From Burkholderiales bacterium (GTDB lineage Bacteria > Pseudomonadota > Gammaproteobacteria > Burkholderiales > Eutrophovitaceae): a DNA stretch of 35,506 bases. This document shows positions 1 through 9,253 of this stretch, piece by piece. The position numbers and the translations under genes are program-made. The notes under the pieces were generated by a model, which searched no databases, was not told the DNA's origin, and worked only from the letters and a program-made list of their open reading frames with translations. Positions within the stretch are counted from its first letter, which is position 1. Each line of letters starts with the position of its first letter. The DNA lies in the NCBI GenBank assembly GCA_035560005.1, contig DATMAN010000011.1, positions 1 through 35,506 on the forward strand. Reading direction: 5' to 3'.

Positions 1-135
1 CAGAAGAGTGAGGTCAAAACCCAACGACGCCACAGCGAGACCCAGCACAACGCTGGCCGCTTGAAATGTCGGTGTGAACCAATTCGGGGGAAGCTTGCGG
101 TCTGTGTTGATGCGCTGGTCAGGTGCGCTCTCCAT
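1..135 (-). CDS. N-terminus of a small membrane protein, cut by window edge
   Basis: Reading leftward from an ATG at 135, 45 codons stay open to the window edge. The product starts MESAPDQRINTDRKLPPNW, a polar N-terminus, followed by a hydrophobic run (ASVVLGLAVASLGF) that looks like a first membrane segment. The ATG lies inside the 3' end of the preceding gene, whose stop is at 119-121, so the two overlap by 17 bases and are probably translated together. I do not recognise the family. The rest of the gene lies outside the window. Confidence 0.5.
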   Translation of the reverse strand, partial: MESAPDQRINTDRKLPPNWFTPTFQAASVVLGLAVASLGFDLTLL

Positions 136-547
136 GGGTGCGATGCGCAGGAGCCAAGCCGAGCAGCCATGGGGCAACCGCGGTTAACGCGACAAGAGCG
201 TAGTACACAGACCCGGATACGGGGTCCCGGACTGTGAACACCTCAGTCACCGACATATCTCGAAGGCCGACTCCTACCCCCACATCGGCCGCAAGCACCA
301 GGCCGGCCGCGAGCAGACCGACGCTGAGCCGGAACGTCGGGCTGTGCGAGGAACATAGCCTACGGCCCACCCATCGCCCGGCCACGATGATCGCCACAAG
401 CATGAATGGAGCTTCCACGAGTTCCGCTGCACGAAGACCCAGGCGGGGTTCGAGCCACAGGACGCGAATCGGACCGAGGGCGAACCCGACTCCAAACACC
501 ACGGCGAAGTAGATCGCAGCCACCTTCCCCAATCGCCCGATACTCAT
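119..547 (-). CDS. Hypothetical four-helix membrane protein
   Basis: A 142-residue protein with about four hydrophobic segments: near residues 8-28, 45-58, 74-90 and 113-132. It has an Arg-rich turn (GRWVGRRL) after the second segment and a charged C-terminal tail. The frame opens further upstream, but ATG at 547 puts a membrane helix at the N-terminus and leaves out low-complexity residues, so I prefer it. It resembles small uncharacterised proteobacterial membrane proteins with a conserved LWLEPRLG/ELVEAPFM region (recalled, not searched). Function is unknown. It sits just after a decayed transposase gene on the same strand and may be transcribed from that element's surviving promoter. Confidence 0.6.
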   Translation of the reverse strand: MSIGRLGKVAAIYFAVVFGVGFALGPIRVLWLEPRLGLRAAELVEAPFMLVAIIVAGRWVGRRLCSSHSPTFRLSVGLLAAGLVLAADVGVGVGLRDMSVTEVFTVRDPVSGSVYYALVALTAVAPWLLGLAPAHRTHGERT

Positions 548-562
548 GTCCGATTGCCCCGA

Positions 563-584
563 GCGCCTAACAGGCAATAGGCGC
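563..584. other. Perfect 7-bp stem-loop between transposase remnant and hypothetical gene
   Basis: GCGCCTA at 563-569 pairs exactly with TAGGCGC at 578-584 around an 8-base loop. It lies where recognisable transposase homology stops and just upstream of the gene that starts at 547. RAYT transposases act on short palindromic REP sequences, so this could be a REP-like scar. A chance hairpin in GC-rich DNA is also possible. Confidence 0.4.
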
Positions 585-733
585 GGCAGAGCCGGTTGAA
601 GCACTTGATGACCTGCGCCAAGACGGCCAGAAATGTCTCCCGGTCCGCCTCATCGAGGTCGATGGCCAGCCGAGCGTTGGGCGGTGAGGTGGTAGAGGGC
701 GCCCGGAAACTCCAGACGAAGCGGGCGGGCCAT
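568..733 (-). pseudogene. Truncated REP-associated tyrosine transposase (RAYT, IS200-like)
   Basis: From ATG at 733 the frame reads MARPLRLEFPGALYHLTA, the classic start of RAYT/TnpA-REP proteins. Homology then jumps to another frame as LDEADRETFLAVLAQVI, followed by CFNRLCRAYCLL, which matches the next conserved block of this family. About six to eight codons (the usual RGN/RGD segment) are missing or scrambled at the frame change. Everything after the AYCL block is gone, including the HYHLL metal-binding HUH motif and the catalytic Tyr. The gene is therefore a dead 5' fragment of an element normally about 200-300 residues long. Family assignment comes from recalled motif similarity. Confidence 0.75.
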
Positions 734-739
734 GGCTCC

Positions 740-767
740 AGCATAGCGCAGAAAGGTGATGTTTCAA
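740..767 (-). promoter_or_regulatory. Sigma70-like promoter of the RAYT remnant
   Basis: On the minus strand a TTGAAA -35 (762-767) is followed after 16 bases by TATGCT (740-745). A start about six bases on would fall at the ATG at 733, so the original transcript may have been leaderless. With the transposase dead, this promoter may now serve the gene starting at 547. Confidence 0.5.
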
Positions 768-797
768 GGCCTGATCCCTTACCCTTGTGATGCGTCG

Positions 798-944
798 GAA
801 CCCGGCTAGTTTGATTGCCCCGTAAATGATGTGCTTCAACGAAAGCTCGAGGGCATGCCAGTACAAGAACACCACCGGATATGCCTCATAGTCCGAGAAT
901 CTCGGTGCTTCGAGTAGCGACGCGGCGAGACGAAGGAGCGCGGG
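798..944 (-). pseudogene. Internal fragment of an unknown protein
   Basis: The minus-strand frame from 944 to 798 reads LLEAPRFSDYEAYPVVFLYW and then HALELSLKHIIYGAIKLAGF. This has the composition and amphipathic pattern of real protein, not of a shadow frame. A stop at 945-947 closes it upstream and there is no ATG. Downstream the sequence changes abruptly into the RAYT upstream region. It resembles a piece of a helical HEPN-like or hypothetical protein (the motif resembles YPVVFLYRHALEL), but the family is uncertain. It was probably broken by the RAYT insertion or a deletion. Confidence 0.4.
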
Positions 945-1075
945 TCAACCGGGTACTCAGGCCACGGTACTGCGGCCGGGGTTGCGGAGCGCCTCCAAGA
1001 GCGGGGCGGGCGGTCGCCGCAAGCTCTCAGCGCGCGCTGCGGCCCTTTGCTTTCACCCCCTCTTGGATCCCCGGA

Positions 1076-2893
1076 TCAAGCCGCTTCTTCCTGGCGAGCA
1101 GCGCGTTTGCGCTCGTGCTCCTTGAGGTGGCGCTTGCGGATGCGGATCGACCTGGGCGTGATCTCGACCAGCTCGTCGTCGGCGATGAACTCGATCGCGG
1201 TCTCGAGGGTGAGCCGGATCGGCGGAGTGAGCAGGATCGCGTCGTCCTTGCCCGCGGCGCGAATATTGGTGAGCTGCTTGGTGCGCACCGGGTTGACCAC
1301 CAGATCGTTGTCGCGGGAGTGGACGCCGATGACCATGCCCTCGTAGAGCCGCTCGCCGGGACTGACGAACAGCCTGCCGCGCTCCTGCAGCTTCCACAAC
1401 GCATAGGCCACCGCCTCGCCGTCTTCGGCGGAGACGAGCGCCCCGTTTGGCCGCTCCACGACCTCGGATCTCACCGGCGCGTACTCATCGAACACATGGC
1501 TCATGATTCCGGTGCCACGGGTCAGCGTCATGAACTCCGACTGAAAGCCGATCAGTCCGCGCGCCGGAATCCGGTAGTCGAGCCGTACCCGCCCGCGCCC
1601 GTCCTGCTGCATGTCCAGCAGCTCGCCGCGCCGGCTCCCGAGCGCCTCCATCACGGCGCCCTGGCTTTCCTCTTCGATGTCGACGGTGAGCATTTCGAAC
1701 GGCTCGCACTTGACACCGTCGATCTCGCGCAGTACCACGCGCGGGCGCGACACGGCCAGCTCGTAGCCTTCGCGGCGCATGTTTTCCAGCAGGATGGAAA
1801 GATGCAGCTCGCCCCGCCCCGACACCAGAAATACGTCGCTGTCCGGCGTCTCCTCGACGCGCAGGGCGACATTGGTCAGCAGCTCCTTGTGCAGCCGTTC
1901 GCGAACCTGCCGGCTGGTGACGTACCTGCCTTCCTGTCCCGCGAGCGGCGACGTGTTGACCTGGAAGTTCATCGTGAGCGTGGGCTCGTCCACGCCGCGC
2001 CAGGGCAGCGCTTCCGGGGTCTGCGGGTCGGTGATCGTGCAGCCGATCGCCAGCTCGTCGATGCCCGTAATGAGCACGATGTCGCCGGCTCGAGCTTCGT
2101 GCAACGCGACGCGCTCCAGGCCGCGAAAGCCCATCACCTGATTGATCTTCGCCTTGCGGGGTGCGCCCGTGCGCGTGAGCACGGCGACTTCCTGCCCGGG
2201 CTCGATGCGCCCGCGCGCGATGCGCCCGATGCCCATGCGCCCCACGTAGCTGGAATGGTCGAGCGCGGATATCTGCAGTTGCAGCGGCCCCGCGGTGCCC
2301 TGCGGCGCCGGCACATGCCTCAGAATGGTGTCGAACAACGGCCGCAGGTCGCTACCCGGCCGGCCCGGCTCCAGCGTCGCGGTGCCGTTGAGCGCCGAGG
2401 CGTACACCACCGGGAAGTCGAGCTGCGCCTCGGTCGCGCCCAGCTTGTCGAACAGATCGAAGGTATGGTTCACCACCCAGTCCGGCCGCGCGCCGGCACG
2501 GTCGATCTTGTTCACCACGACGATCGGCTTCAGCCCGAGGCTGAGCGCCTTGCGCGTGACGAAGCGGGTCTGCGGCATCGGTCCTTCCACGGCATCGACC
2601 AGCAGCAGCACGCCGTCCACCATGGAAAGCGAACGCTCCACCTCGCCGCCGAAATCGGCATGGCCCGGCGTGTCGACGATGTTGATGTGCACGCCGGCGT
2701 AATCGATCGCGGTGTTCTTGGCCAGGATCGTGATCCCCCGCTCGCGCTCCAGCGCGTTGGAATCCATCACCCGCTCGGCGACGTGCTGGTGCGCAGCGAA
2801 GGTACCCGCCTGGTGCAGCAGCTTGTCGACCAGCGTGGTCTTGCCATGATCGACATGGGCGATGATGGCGATGTTGCGGACGTCCTGACGCAT
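1076..2893 (-). CDS. typA: Ribosome-associated GTPase TypA/BipA
   Basis: A 605-residue translational GTPase, the usual length of BipA (about 607). G1 is AHVDHGKT (12-19), the switch II motif is [10 protein letters not shown] (74-83), G4 is NKID (128-131) and G5 is YASALNG near 165. The elongation-factor domains II, III and V follow, then the BipA-specific C-terminus ending in a basic tail. BipA binds the 70S ribosome and helps 50S assembly and stress or cold adaptation. The ATG at 2893 gives a protein starting [19 protein letters not shown], exactly the family N-terminus. It appears monocistronic; upstream is a 232-base gap with no gene. Confidence 0.97.
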   Translation of the reverse strand: MRQDVRNIAIIAHVDHGKTTLVDKLLHQAGTFAAHQHVAERVMDSNALERERGITILAKNTAIDYAGVHINIVDTPGHADFGGEVERSLSMVDGVLLLVDAVEGPMPQTRFVTRKALSLGLKPIVVVNKIDRAGARPDWVVNHTFDLFDKLGATEAQLDFPVVYASALNGTATLEPGRPGSDLRPLFDTILRHVPAPQGTAGPLQLQISALDHSSYVGRMGIGRIARGRIEPGQEVAVLTRTGAPRKAKINQVMGFRGLERVALHEARAGDIVLITGIDELAIGCTITDPQTPEALPWRGVDEPTLTMNFQVNTSPLAGQEGRYVTSRQVRERLHKELLTNVALRVEETPDSDVFLVSGRGELHLSILLENMRREGYELAVSRPRVVLREIDGVKCEPFEMLTVDIEEESQGAVMEALGSRRGELLDMQQDGRGRVRLDYRIPARGLIGFQSEFMTLTRGTGIMSHVFDEYAPVRSEVVERPNGALVSAEDGEAVAYALWKLQERGRLFVSPGERLYEGMVIGVHSRDNDLVVNPVRTKQLTNIRAAGKDDAILLTPPIRLTLETAIEFIADDELVEITPRSIRIRKRHLKEHERKRAARQEEAA

Positions 2894-3125
2894 GGTGCTC
2901 TACCGGGGCAAAAAGGCCGCGCAGTCTAGCACAAGACCCTTTCGAACCGAGACACAAATGAAGGACACGGAACTTTCACCACCACGGCACAACGCCGCCA
3001 TGAACCGCAAAGCAAAGCCATCATCGATCGAGTTATCCCGGCGCCTGGTGCCTTCGTGGCCGACCGGATTTTCTCGCCGGGTTTCCGGTGCCCTCGCCGT
3101 CCGGGTGGCGTGTTTGACGCGATGA

Positions 3126-5645
3126 TCAGGCGCCGGCCCGAAACACCTGCATCGGCGGCGTTCGCAGCACTTTCGCGGTGCCCAGTACGCCGGCCAGCGT
3201 CACGCCCGCGGCGCCGGTGAGCAGCCCGGCGATCCAAACCGTCGGGTTCACGGTAAACGGCACGTTCAGCACTTCGCGCGCCAGCACCCAGCCGATCGCG
3301 GTCGCGCCCAGCGCGGCGAGCAGACCGGCCAGGGCGCCGATGAAGACGAACTCGGCTACCTGCACCGCACGCAACTGGCGTGCGGCGGCACCCAGCGCGC
3401 GCATCACCGCTGCGTCGAAGCGCCGCTCGTCATGGGTCGCGCCCACCGCCGCGAGCAGTACCAGCAGCCCCGCCGCCAGGCTGAACAGGAATACGAACTC
3501 CACGGCGCGCACCACATGGTCCATCATGCGCTGCACCTGGCCCAGGATCGCGGCGACGTCGATCACCAGCAGATTCGGAAACTCGCGTACCAGCTCGTCC
3601 ATCAGCACCGAGCGTTCCGGCGCCAGGTGAAAGCTCGTCACCCAGCTCGCCGGATAGTCCTCCAGCACGCCCGGCGGGGCGACGACGAAGAAGTTCACAC
3701 GGAACGAATCCCACTCGACCTTGCGCAGGGAAGTCACTTCGACATCGAGCCGGGTTCCCGCCACGTCGTAGCTCAGCCGGTCTCCGAGCTTGATCCCGAG
3801 CGTCTGCGCGATGCCTTCCTCGACCGACACGATCGGCCGGCCGTGGTCCTGCACGCCGAACCAGCGGCCGGCGACGATGACGTTGTCGGCCTGCATGCGA
3901 TCGGTCCACGACAGATTGAATTCGCGATCGACCAGCCGCCGCGCGCGCTCGTCGACGTAGTCGCGCGAGGAGACCGGCCGGTCGTTGATCTCGATCAGCC
4001 GCCCGCGCACCATCGGATAGAGCTTCGGCGGCGCGAACGCGTGCCGCGCAAAGAAGCGGTGGATCGCCTCGACCTGATCGGGCTGGATGTTCACCAGGAA
4101 GCGGTTGGGCGCATCCGCAGGCAGGCTCTTCTGCCAGCTCGCCAGCAGATCGGAGCGCACCAGGGTGAGCAGGATCAAGGCCATCAGTCCGAGCCCGAGC
4201 GCGATGACCTGGATGACGCTTCCGAAGATGCGCCGGCGCAGGTTGGCCAGCCCGAAACGCCAGGAGAATCCGGCACCGGAGGCCGCGCGCTGCATCAGGA
4301 AGATCGCCCCGATGGTGATGAGCGCGGATACGATCATGGTGCCCGCCACGCCGCCGAGCACGTAAGAGCCCAGCGTCAGATCCTGCGCCTGCCACAGGAT
4401 CAGGCCCGCCATCGCCGAAGCGCCGAGCACATGCGCCGACCAGCCCAGCGTATCGGGCACGCCCAGATCGCGGCGCAGAACGCGCAACGTCGGCACGCTT
4501 TTCAGGGCGATCAGCGGCGGCAGCGCGAAGCCGAGCAGCAGCACGAACCCGGCGCCGAAGCCTTGCGCGACCGGCAGCCAGCCGGCGGGCGGCAGCGAAA
4601 CCGCGACCAGCGGCGCCAGAAAACCGGCCAGCGCGTGCTGGCAGAGATACCCCGCCGCGCAGCCGAGGGCCGCCGCGACCGAGCCCGCGAGGGCGAACTG
4701 CAGCACGTGCAACCGCAGGATCAGACCCTGCGTCGCGCCGAGGCAGCGCATCATGGCGCAGGCGTCGAGATGACGCTGCAGATGGCGGCGCGCGGCGAGC
4801 GCCACCGCCACGCCGGCCAGGATCACGGTCAGCAGCGCGGACAATCCGAGAAAGCGCTGGGCGCGTTCCAGGGCGGAGCGGATCTCGGGGCGCGCATCGC
4901 GAATGTCCTCCACGCGCTGCCCGGGACCAACCGCGCTCTCGGCGAATCGCCGGAAGCGCTCGACGTTCTGGTCCTCGCCGGCCACGAACAGGCGATACGA
5001 CACGCGGCTGCCCACGGTGATGAGACCGGTGGATTCCAGGTCGGTCTCGTTGAACATGAGCCGCGGTGCCAGGTTGAGGAAACCGGCGCTCGATTCCGGC
5101 TCCTCGCTCACCTGCGCGGCGACCACCAGAGTGCGCTCGCCGAGTTCCAGACGCTCGCCAATGCGCAGATCGAGCCGGCGCAGCAGGCGCTCGTCCGCCC
5201 AGACGGTGCCCGGTTCGGGAATGCGGCCAGGCGCGAAAACCGGGCCTTCTTGCGCAGTGCGAATCAACAGGCGGCCGCGCAGCGGATAGCCGGGCGCCAC
5301 CGCCCGAACCTCGGCAAGCAGCGTCAAAGACCCGGAGCGCACCATGCTCGGAAAGCGCACCGCGCGCGTGCTCTTCAATCCCAGGCGCTGCGCTTCGGCC
5401 TCCAGCCGCGCCTCGAGGGGGCGATCGGAGACCACGACCAGGTCCGCGCCGAGCAACTGGTTGGCCTCGCGCGAGATGGCCCGCCCCACCCGGTCGGCGA
5501 AAAACGCCACGGTGGTCAGGCTGGCCACGGCGACGATGAGGGCCGATGCCAGAACGCGCAGTTCGCCGGCGCGCCAGTCCCGCGCGAGCAGGTGCGCCGC
5601 GAGCTGCACCGTGCCGCGCAGGCCGAGCCCTTCAGACGCGGACAT
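3126..5645 (-). CDS. FtsX-family ABC transporter permease (YbbP-like)
   Basis: An 839-residue integral membrane protein. One helix lies near residues 34-52, followed by a large periplasmic MacB/FtsX-type domain (about 60-260). A block of helices covers about 270-480, a second periplasmic domain about 500-690, and three C-terminal helices carry the FtsX signature ([17 protein letters not shown] between helices). This duplicated layout and size match E. coli YbbP (about 804). The start at 5645 overlaps the 3' end of the upstream ATPase gene by 14 bases, so the two subunits are probably translationally coupled. With the ATPase it should form a transporter of the lipoprotein/lysophospholipid-handling class. 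The substrate is not shown by the sequence. Confidence 0.9.
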   Translation of the reverse strand: MSASEGLGLRGTVQLAAHLLARDWRAGELRVLASALIVAVASLTTVAFFADRVGRAISREANQLLGADLVVVSDRPLEARLEAEAQRLGLKSTRAVRFPSMVRSGSLTLLAEVRAVAPGYPLRGRLLIRTAQEGPVFAPGRIPEPGTVWADERLLRRLDLRIGERLELGERTLVVAAQVSEEPESSAGFLNLAPRLMFNETDLESTGLITVGSRVSYRLFVAGEDQNVERFRRFAESAVGPGQRVEDIRDARPEIRSALERAQRFLGLSALLTVILAGVAVALAARRHLQRHLDACAMMRCLGATQGLILRLHVLQFALAGSVAAALGCAAGYLCQHALAGFLAPLVAVSLPPAGWLPVAQGFGAGFVLLLGFALPPLIALKSVPTLRVLRRDLGVPDTLGWSAHVLGASAMAGLILWQAQDLTLGSYVLGGVAGTMIVSALITIGAIFLMQRAASGAGFSWRFGLANLRRRIFGSVIQVIALGLGLMALILLTLVRSDLLASWQKSLPADAPNRFLVNIQPDQVEAIHRFFARHAFAPPKLYPMVRGRLIEINDRPVSSRDYVDERARRLVDREFNLSWTDRMQADNVIVAGRWFGVQDHGRPIVSVEEGIAQTLGIKLGDRLSYDVAGTRLDVEVTSLRKVEWDSFRVNFFVVAPPGVLEDYPASWVTSFHLAPERSVLMDELVREFPNLLVIDVAAILGQVQRMMDHVVRAVEFVFLFSLAAGLLVLLAAVGATHDERRFDAAVMRALGAAARQLRAVQVAEFVFIGALAGLLAALGATAIGWVLAREVLNVPFTVNPTVWIAGLLTGAAGVTLAGVLGTAKVLRTPPMQVFRAGA

Positions 5646-6327
5646 CGGATTCGATCCTACCCGCCACCAGCCGCAGCCGGCGCGGACAACGCTCGGCGAT
5701 CCGCCCGTCGTGCGTCACCAACAGCAGCGTGGTCCGCCTTTCGCGGTTGAGCTCGAACATGAGTGAAATGATCTCTTCGCCGGTGGCCGCGTCCAGATTG
5801 CCGGTCGGCTCGTCGGCGAACACCAGTTGCGGCTCGGTCGCGAACGCCCGCGCGATCGCCACGCGCTGTTGTTCTCCCCCGGAGAGCTGTCGCGGATAAT
5901 GGCCGAGGCGCGATCCGAGCCCCACGCGGCGCAGCACTTCCTCCGCCCGCCGGCGCGCGCCAGAACGCCCTGCCAGCTCCAGCGGCAGCATGACATTCTC
6001 GAGGGCGGTCAACGCGGGCAGGAGCTGGAACGACTGGAACACGAAACCCACCCGATCGCGGCGCAAGCCCGCCCGTCCATCCTCGTCCAGCGCGAACAAA
6101 TCGGTGCCATCGATGAATACCTGCCCGCGGGTGGGAACATCCAGTCCGGCGAGCAGTGCGAGCAGCGTGGTCTTGCCCGATCCGGACGCGCCCAGGATCG
6201 CGACCGCTTCCCCCGTGGCGACTTCGAGCGCGACGTCTTCCAGGATGGTGAGCGTGTAGGAGCCGGTGGAGACTTGCTTGGTCAGACCCGACGCCCGCAC
6301 AATTGACGGCAGATCACGGCGATTCAT
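5632..6327 (-). CDS. ybbA: ABC transporter ATPase (YbbA/LolD family)
   Basis: A 231-residue ATP-binding subunit with Walker A GASGSGKT (46-53), signature [14 protein letters not shown] and Walker [13 protein letters not shown], then the switch His in LLVTHD. The LolD/MacB-type DEPTGNLD and short length fit a partner for the FtsX-type permease next door. The frame can extend 22 codons upstream, but ATG at 6327 gives a normal family N-terminus. That ATG shares a CATG with the tesA start on the other strand. An AGGAAG lies 13-17 bases upstream, a little far for an ideal ribosome site, so the start is not certain. In enteric bacteria ybbA and tesA are also divergent neighbours. Confidence 0.92.
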   Translation of the reverse strand: MNRRDLPSIVRASGLTKQVSTGSYTLTILEDVALEVATGEAVAILGASGSGKTTLLALLAGLDVPTRGQVFIDGTDLFALDEDGRAGLRRDRVGFVFQSFQLLPALTALENVMLPLELAGRSGARRRAEEVLRRVGLGSRLGHYPRQLSGGEQQRVAIARAFATEPQLVFADEPTGNLDAATGEEIISLMFELNRERRTTLLLVTHDGRIAERCPRRLRLVAGRIESDVRV

Positions 6328-6940
6328 GCTGATCAGAACTTTCTTCCTGTCCTTGCTTCTCGCCGCGGCGCCCGCACAGGCGGCGCGCACCATTCTGGTC
6401 TTCGGCGACAGCCTGTCCTCCGGCTATGGCCTGCCGCAGCGAAGCGGCTGGGTCACGCTGCTCGAAAAGCGCCTGGCCGCCGAAGGCTACGATTACAAAG
6501 TCGTCAACGCCAGCATCAGCGGCGAGACCACCGTGGGCGGCAAGAACCGCATCGCGAGCATTCTGCGCCGCCACGAGCCCGACATCCTGTTGCTGCAGCT
6601 CGGCGCGAACGACGGGCTGCGCGGGGCCAGGATTCCCGACATCCGCCGCCATCTGAGCGCGATCGTGACGGCTTCCAAACGCAACGGCACCAAGGTGGTA
6701 CTCATCGGCATGCGCCTGCCCCCGAACTACGGCCGCGAGTACACGGAAGGTTTCCAGGCGGTGTTTGCCGAAGTGGCTAGACAGCAGGGCGTGGCGCTGG
6801 TTCCCTTCCTGCTCGATGGCTTCGCCGAGAAGCGCAGCCTGTTTCAGCACGACGGCATACATCCGAAAGCGGAAGCGCAGGCGTTGATGCTGGACAACGT
6901 CTGGCCGGTGCTGCAGCCACTGCTCCTCAGGTCCGGCTGA
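6326..6940 (+). CDS. tesA: Multifunctional acyl-CoA thioesterase I / lysophospholipase L1 / arylesterase
   Basis: A 204-residue SGNH hydrolase. The signal peptide ([19 protein letters not shown]) predicts cleavage after residue 19 and export to the periplasm. The SGNH blocks are all present: GDSLSSGYGLP with the nucleophile Ser29, Gly66 in SISGETT, Asn95 in GANDGLRG, and Asp176 with His179 in DGIHP. TesA hydrolyses acyl thioesters and lysophospholipids. The frame could open at a GTG at 6266, but the signal peptide begins cleanly at ATG 6326. No good ribosome site precedes that ATG, because the leader is the 5' coding sequence of the divergent ATPase gene. Confidence 0.93.
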   Translation: MLIRTFFLSLLLAAAPAQAARTILVFGDSLSSGYGLPQRSGWVTLLEKRLAAEGYDYKVVNASISGETTVGGKNRIASILRRHEPDILLLQLGANDGLRGARIPDIRRHLSAIVTASKRNGTKVVLIGMRLPPNYGREYTEGFQAVFAEVARQQGVALVPFLLDGFAEKRSLFQHDGIHPKAEAQALMLDNVWPVLQPLLLRSG

Positions 6941-6956
6941 TCCGCGCGCAGCGCTC

Positions 6957-7994
6957 TCAGCGAACCGCGACGCGCGGCGCGCCGTTTTCGAGCACGCCGA
7001 TGTCGCGCGCCCCGATGAAGCCGCTTTCCTGGAAGAGGCGCAGCACGGCCTGTGCGGCAGAGGGCGCGCAGGCGACCAGCAGCCCGCCGCTGGTCTGCGG
7101 ATCGGTCAGAAGGTTCTTCTGCCAGACGGGCAGCTCCGGCGGCAAATCGACCTCGGCGCCGTAGCTGTCCCAGTTGCGGGTGGAGGCGCCGGTGAAGAAT
7201 CCAGCCTGCGCCAGCGGCAGCGCCGATGGCAGGACGGGAAGCGCCTCGAGGGTAACCCGCGCCGCGACCTTCGAGCCGCGGCAGATTTCGAGCAGATGGC
7301 CGAGCAGCCCGAAGCCCGTCACGTCGGTCATCGCGTGTACCTCGTCCAGCGCGGCGAGCAGCGCGCCGACCGTATTCAGTTGCGTGGTGCTGGCGAGCAT
7401 TTCGTTGTAGCCGCGCTCGTCCAGCTTGCCTTTCTTCAGTGCGGCCGAGAGCACGCCGATGCCGAGCGGCTTGCCGAGGATGAGACGGTCGCCGGCGCGA
7501 CCGCGGTCGTTGCGCTTGATCCGGTCAGGATGCGCCAGGCCGAGCGCGACCAGTCCGTAGATCGGCTCCGGAGCGTCGATGGAATGCCCTCCCGCAACCG
7601 GGATGCCGATCGCCCGGCATACCGACTCGCCACCGGCCAGGATCTGCCGGATCGTTTCCACCGGCAGCTTGGTGACCGGCATGCCCACGATCGCCAGCGC
7701 CAGAATCGGCGTGCCGCCCATCGCGTACACGTCGGACAAGGCGTTGGTGGCGGCGATCCGGCCGAAGTCGTAGGCATCGTCCACCACGGGCATGAAGAAG
7801 TCGGTGGTGGCGATGAGTGCCTGGGAATCGTTCAGCCGGTAGACCGCCGCGTCGTCCGCGGATTCGGCGCCGACGAGCAGGTCGGGGAAGCGCCCGCCGA
7901 GCGGCAAGCCGGCGAGCATCTGCGACAGCAGGGCGGGCGCGATCTTGCAGCCGCAGCCGCCGCCATGGGCGTATTCAGTCAGTCTGATCGTCAC
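6957..7994 (-). CDS. selD: Selenide, water dikinase (selenophosphate synthetase)
   Basis: A 345-residue enzyme making selenophosphate from selenide and ATP. The N-terminus carries GGCGCKIAP, so the active-site residue is an ordinary Cys (Cys14, paired with Lys17), not selenocysteine. Family blocks follow: TTDFFMPVVDD, the ATNALSDVYAMGG dimer/ATP region, GGHSID and TDVTGFGLLGHL. Length agrees with E. coli SelD (347). It ends 16 bases from the convergent tesA and starts 75 bases from the divergent mnmH, its functional partner. No selA, selB or tRNA-Sec gene is in the window. Confidence 0.96.
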   Translation of the reverse strand: MTIRLTEYAHGGGCGCKIAPALLSQMLAGLPLGGRFPDLLVGAESADDAAVYRLNDSQALIATTDFFMPVVDDAYDFGRIAATNALSDVYAMGGTPILALAIVGMPVTKLPVETIRQILAGGESVCRAIGIPVAGGHSIDAPEPIYGLVALGLAHPDRIKRNDRGRAGDRLILGKPLGIGVLSAALKKGKLDERGYNEMLASTTQLNTVGALLAALDEVHAMTDVTGFGLLGHLLEICRGSKVAARVTLEALPVLPSALPLAQAGFFTGASTRNWDSYGAEVDLPPELPVWQKNLLTDPQTSGGLLVACAPSAAQAVLRLFQESGFIGARDIGVLENGAPRVAVR

Positions 7995-8003
7995 GAAACA
8001 CGA

Positions 8004-8019
8004 ACGGCCGGGCGGCCGT
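8004..8019. other. Stem-loop in the selD/mnmH divergent gap
   Basis: ACGGCCG (8004-8010) and CGGCCGT (8013-8019) form an almost perfect palindrome in the 75-base gap between selD and mnmH, followed on the plus strand by an A-rich run. It could be a regulatory palindrome for both genes or a simple GC hairpin. Confidence 0.3.
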
Positions 8020-8069
8020 CAAAAAGAAGCAGTAGACTTGGGCGTGCGCGACAGCAGCGCGGCAACGAA

Positions 8070-9143
8070 ATGACTCAGGACCTCGCAACCGTAGCACAGC
8101 TTCAGGAGTTTGACGAGATCGTGGACGTGCGCTCGCCCGCCGAGTTCGCGCTGGATCACGTGCCCGCCGCCATCAACTGTCCGGTGCTCGATGACGCGGA
8201 ACGCGCGCGCATCGGCACGATGTACGTCCGGGAGTCCCCGTTCAAGGCGAAGAAGATCGGTGCGGCCCTGGTTGCACGCAATATCGCGCGCCACGTCGAG
8301 GAACGCTTCGTCGAGCGGCCGAAGAGCTGGCGGCCGCTGATCTACTGCTGGCGCGGCGGCCAGCGCAGCGCCGCGATGACCATCGTGCTGCGCCAGATCG
8401 GCTGGGACGCCCGGCGGCTCGCCGGCGGCTACAAGGCCTACAGGCGCCACGTGGTGGCCGAGACCGAGCGCCTGGCCGCGACGCTGTCGTTGCGCGTGGT
8501 GTGCGGGCCGACGGGGTCCGGCAAGAGCGCGCTGCTGCGCGCGTTGCGCGCAGCCGGCGCGCAAGTGCTGGATCTCGAGCGGCTCGCGGAGCATCGCGGC
8601 TCGGTGCTCGGCGACATTCCCGGCCAGCCGCAACCCTCGCAGAAGATGTTCGAGAGCCGCGTCTGGCACGAACTGTCGCGGCTCGATCCGCAGCGGCCGG
8701 TCTTCGTCGAGGCGGAGAGCAGGAAGATCGGCGATCTGCGCGTGCCGGAGAGCCTGCTTGCGCGCATGTGGACCGCGGACTGCGTCCTGGTCGAGGCTTC
8801 GTCACGGGCGCGCGTCGCGCTGCTACTGCGCGAATACGCCCACTTCACCCGCGACCTCGATGCCTTGAACGCGAAGCTCGATTGCCTGACCGCGCTTCAC
8901 GGACGCGAACGCATCGCCCGGTGGAAAGCGCTGGCGGCCTCCGGGAACTGGCCGGCCTTTCTCGCCGAAGTGCTGAGCGACCATTACGACCCGGCCTATC
9001 GCAGGTCCACCCTCGCGCACTATCCCAGGCTGGCGCAGGCACGCGTCGTGCGGATCGCCGCCGGCAGTCCCGAAGAGTACGGGGCCGCCGCGGCCGCGCT
9101 GCTCGGCACTCCAGTGGCACATGCGGCCCACGAGGCGCTCTGA
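8070..9143 (+). CDS. mnmH: tRNA 2-selenouridine synthase (SelU/MnmH)
   Basis: A 357-residue protein with an N-terminal rhodanese domain, whose catalytic Cys93 lies in YCWRGGQRS, and a C-terminal P-loop domain (GPTGSGKS, 146-153). It swaps sulfur for selenium at the wobble uridine of tRNA-Lys, -Glu and -Gln, via a geranylated intermediate, using selenophosphate from SelD. The open frame runs far upstream, but the ATG at 8070 gives the expected start, a short lead-in and then DVRSPAEF. The divergent pairing with selD suggests that selenium in this region serves tRNA modification. Confidence 0.95.
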   Translation: MTQDLATVAQLQEFDEIVDVRSPAEFALDHVPAAINCPVLDDAERARIGTMYVRESPFKAKKIGAALVARNIARHVEERFVERPKSWRPLIYCWRGGQRSAAMTIVLRQIGWDARRLAGGYKAYRRHVVAETERLAATLSLRVVCGPTGSGKSALLRALRAAGAQVLDLERLAEHRGSVLGDIPGQPQPSQKMFESRVWHELSRLDPQRPVFVEAESRKIGDLRVPESLLARMWTADCVLVEASSRARVALLLREYAHFTRDLDALNAKLDCLTALHGRERIARWKALAASGNWPAFLAEVLSDHYDPAYRRSTLAHYPRLAQARVVRIAAGSPEEYGAAAAALLGTPVAHAAHEAL

Positions 9144-9253
9144 CGGGGATGGCCGGACAGAGGTCGAACGAGCGGGATGTGGTCACGCGGCCGCTGTCTT
9201 TCTTCGCACTTTCGTGTCTTGGTGTCTCGCTCTTGCTGTAGTCGGAGCAGCGC

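Noticed and set aside
567..683. Integron attC-like core sites (GCCTAAC and GTTGGGC about 117 bases apart)
   Set aside because: The interior is transposase-derived coding sequence and lacks the long imperfect inverted repeat of attC; no integrase is seen.
881..2929. Long plus-strand frame of 682 codons opposite typA
   Set aside because: Antisense shadow caused by high GC; low-complexity, His/Arg/Gln-rich product, while typA on the other strand has all family motifs.
2940..2990. GTGTCTCG-containing stretch shared loosely with 9188-9238
   Set aside because: Only eight bases match exactly; it may be a common degenerate intergenic string but nothing supports a function.
3432..5750. Long plus-strand frame of 772 codons opposite the FtsX-type permease
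   Set aside because: Same shadow effect; composition is Arg/His/Gln-rich with no recognisable domain.
7945..7956. Possible selenocysteine (TGA) at the SelD active site
   Set aside because: The codon is a Cys codon (GGCGCK motif); there is no in-frame TGA.
7296..8069. N-terminal extension of the mnmH frame across selD
   Set aside because: It is antisense to selD and the rhodanese domain begins right after the ATG at 8070.
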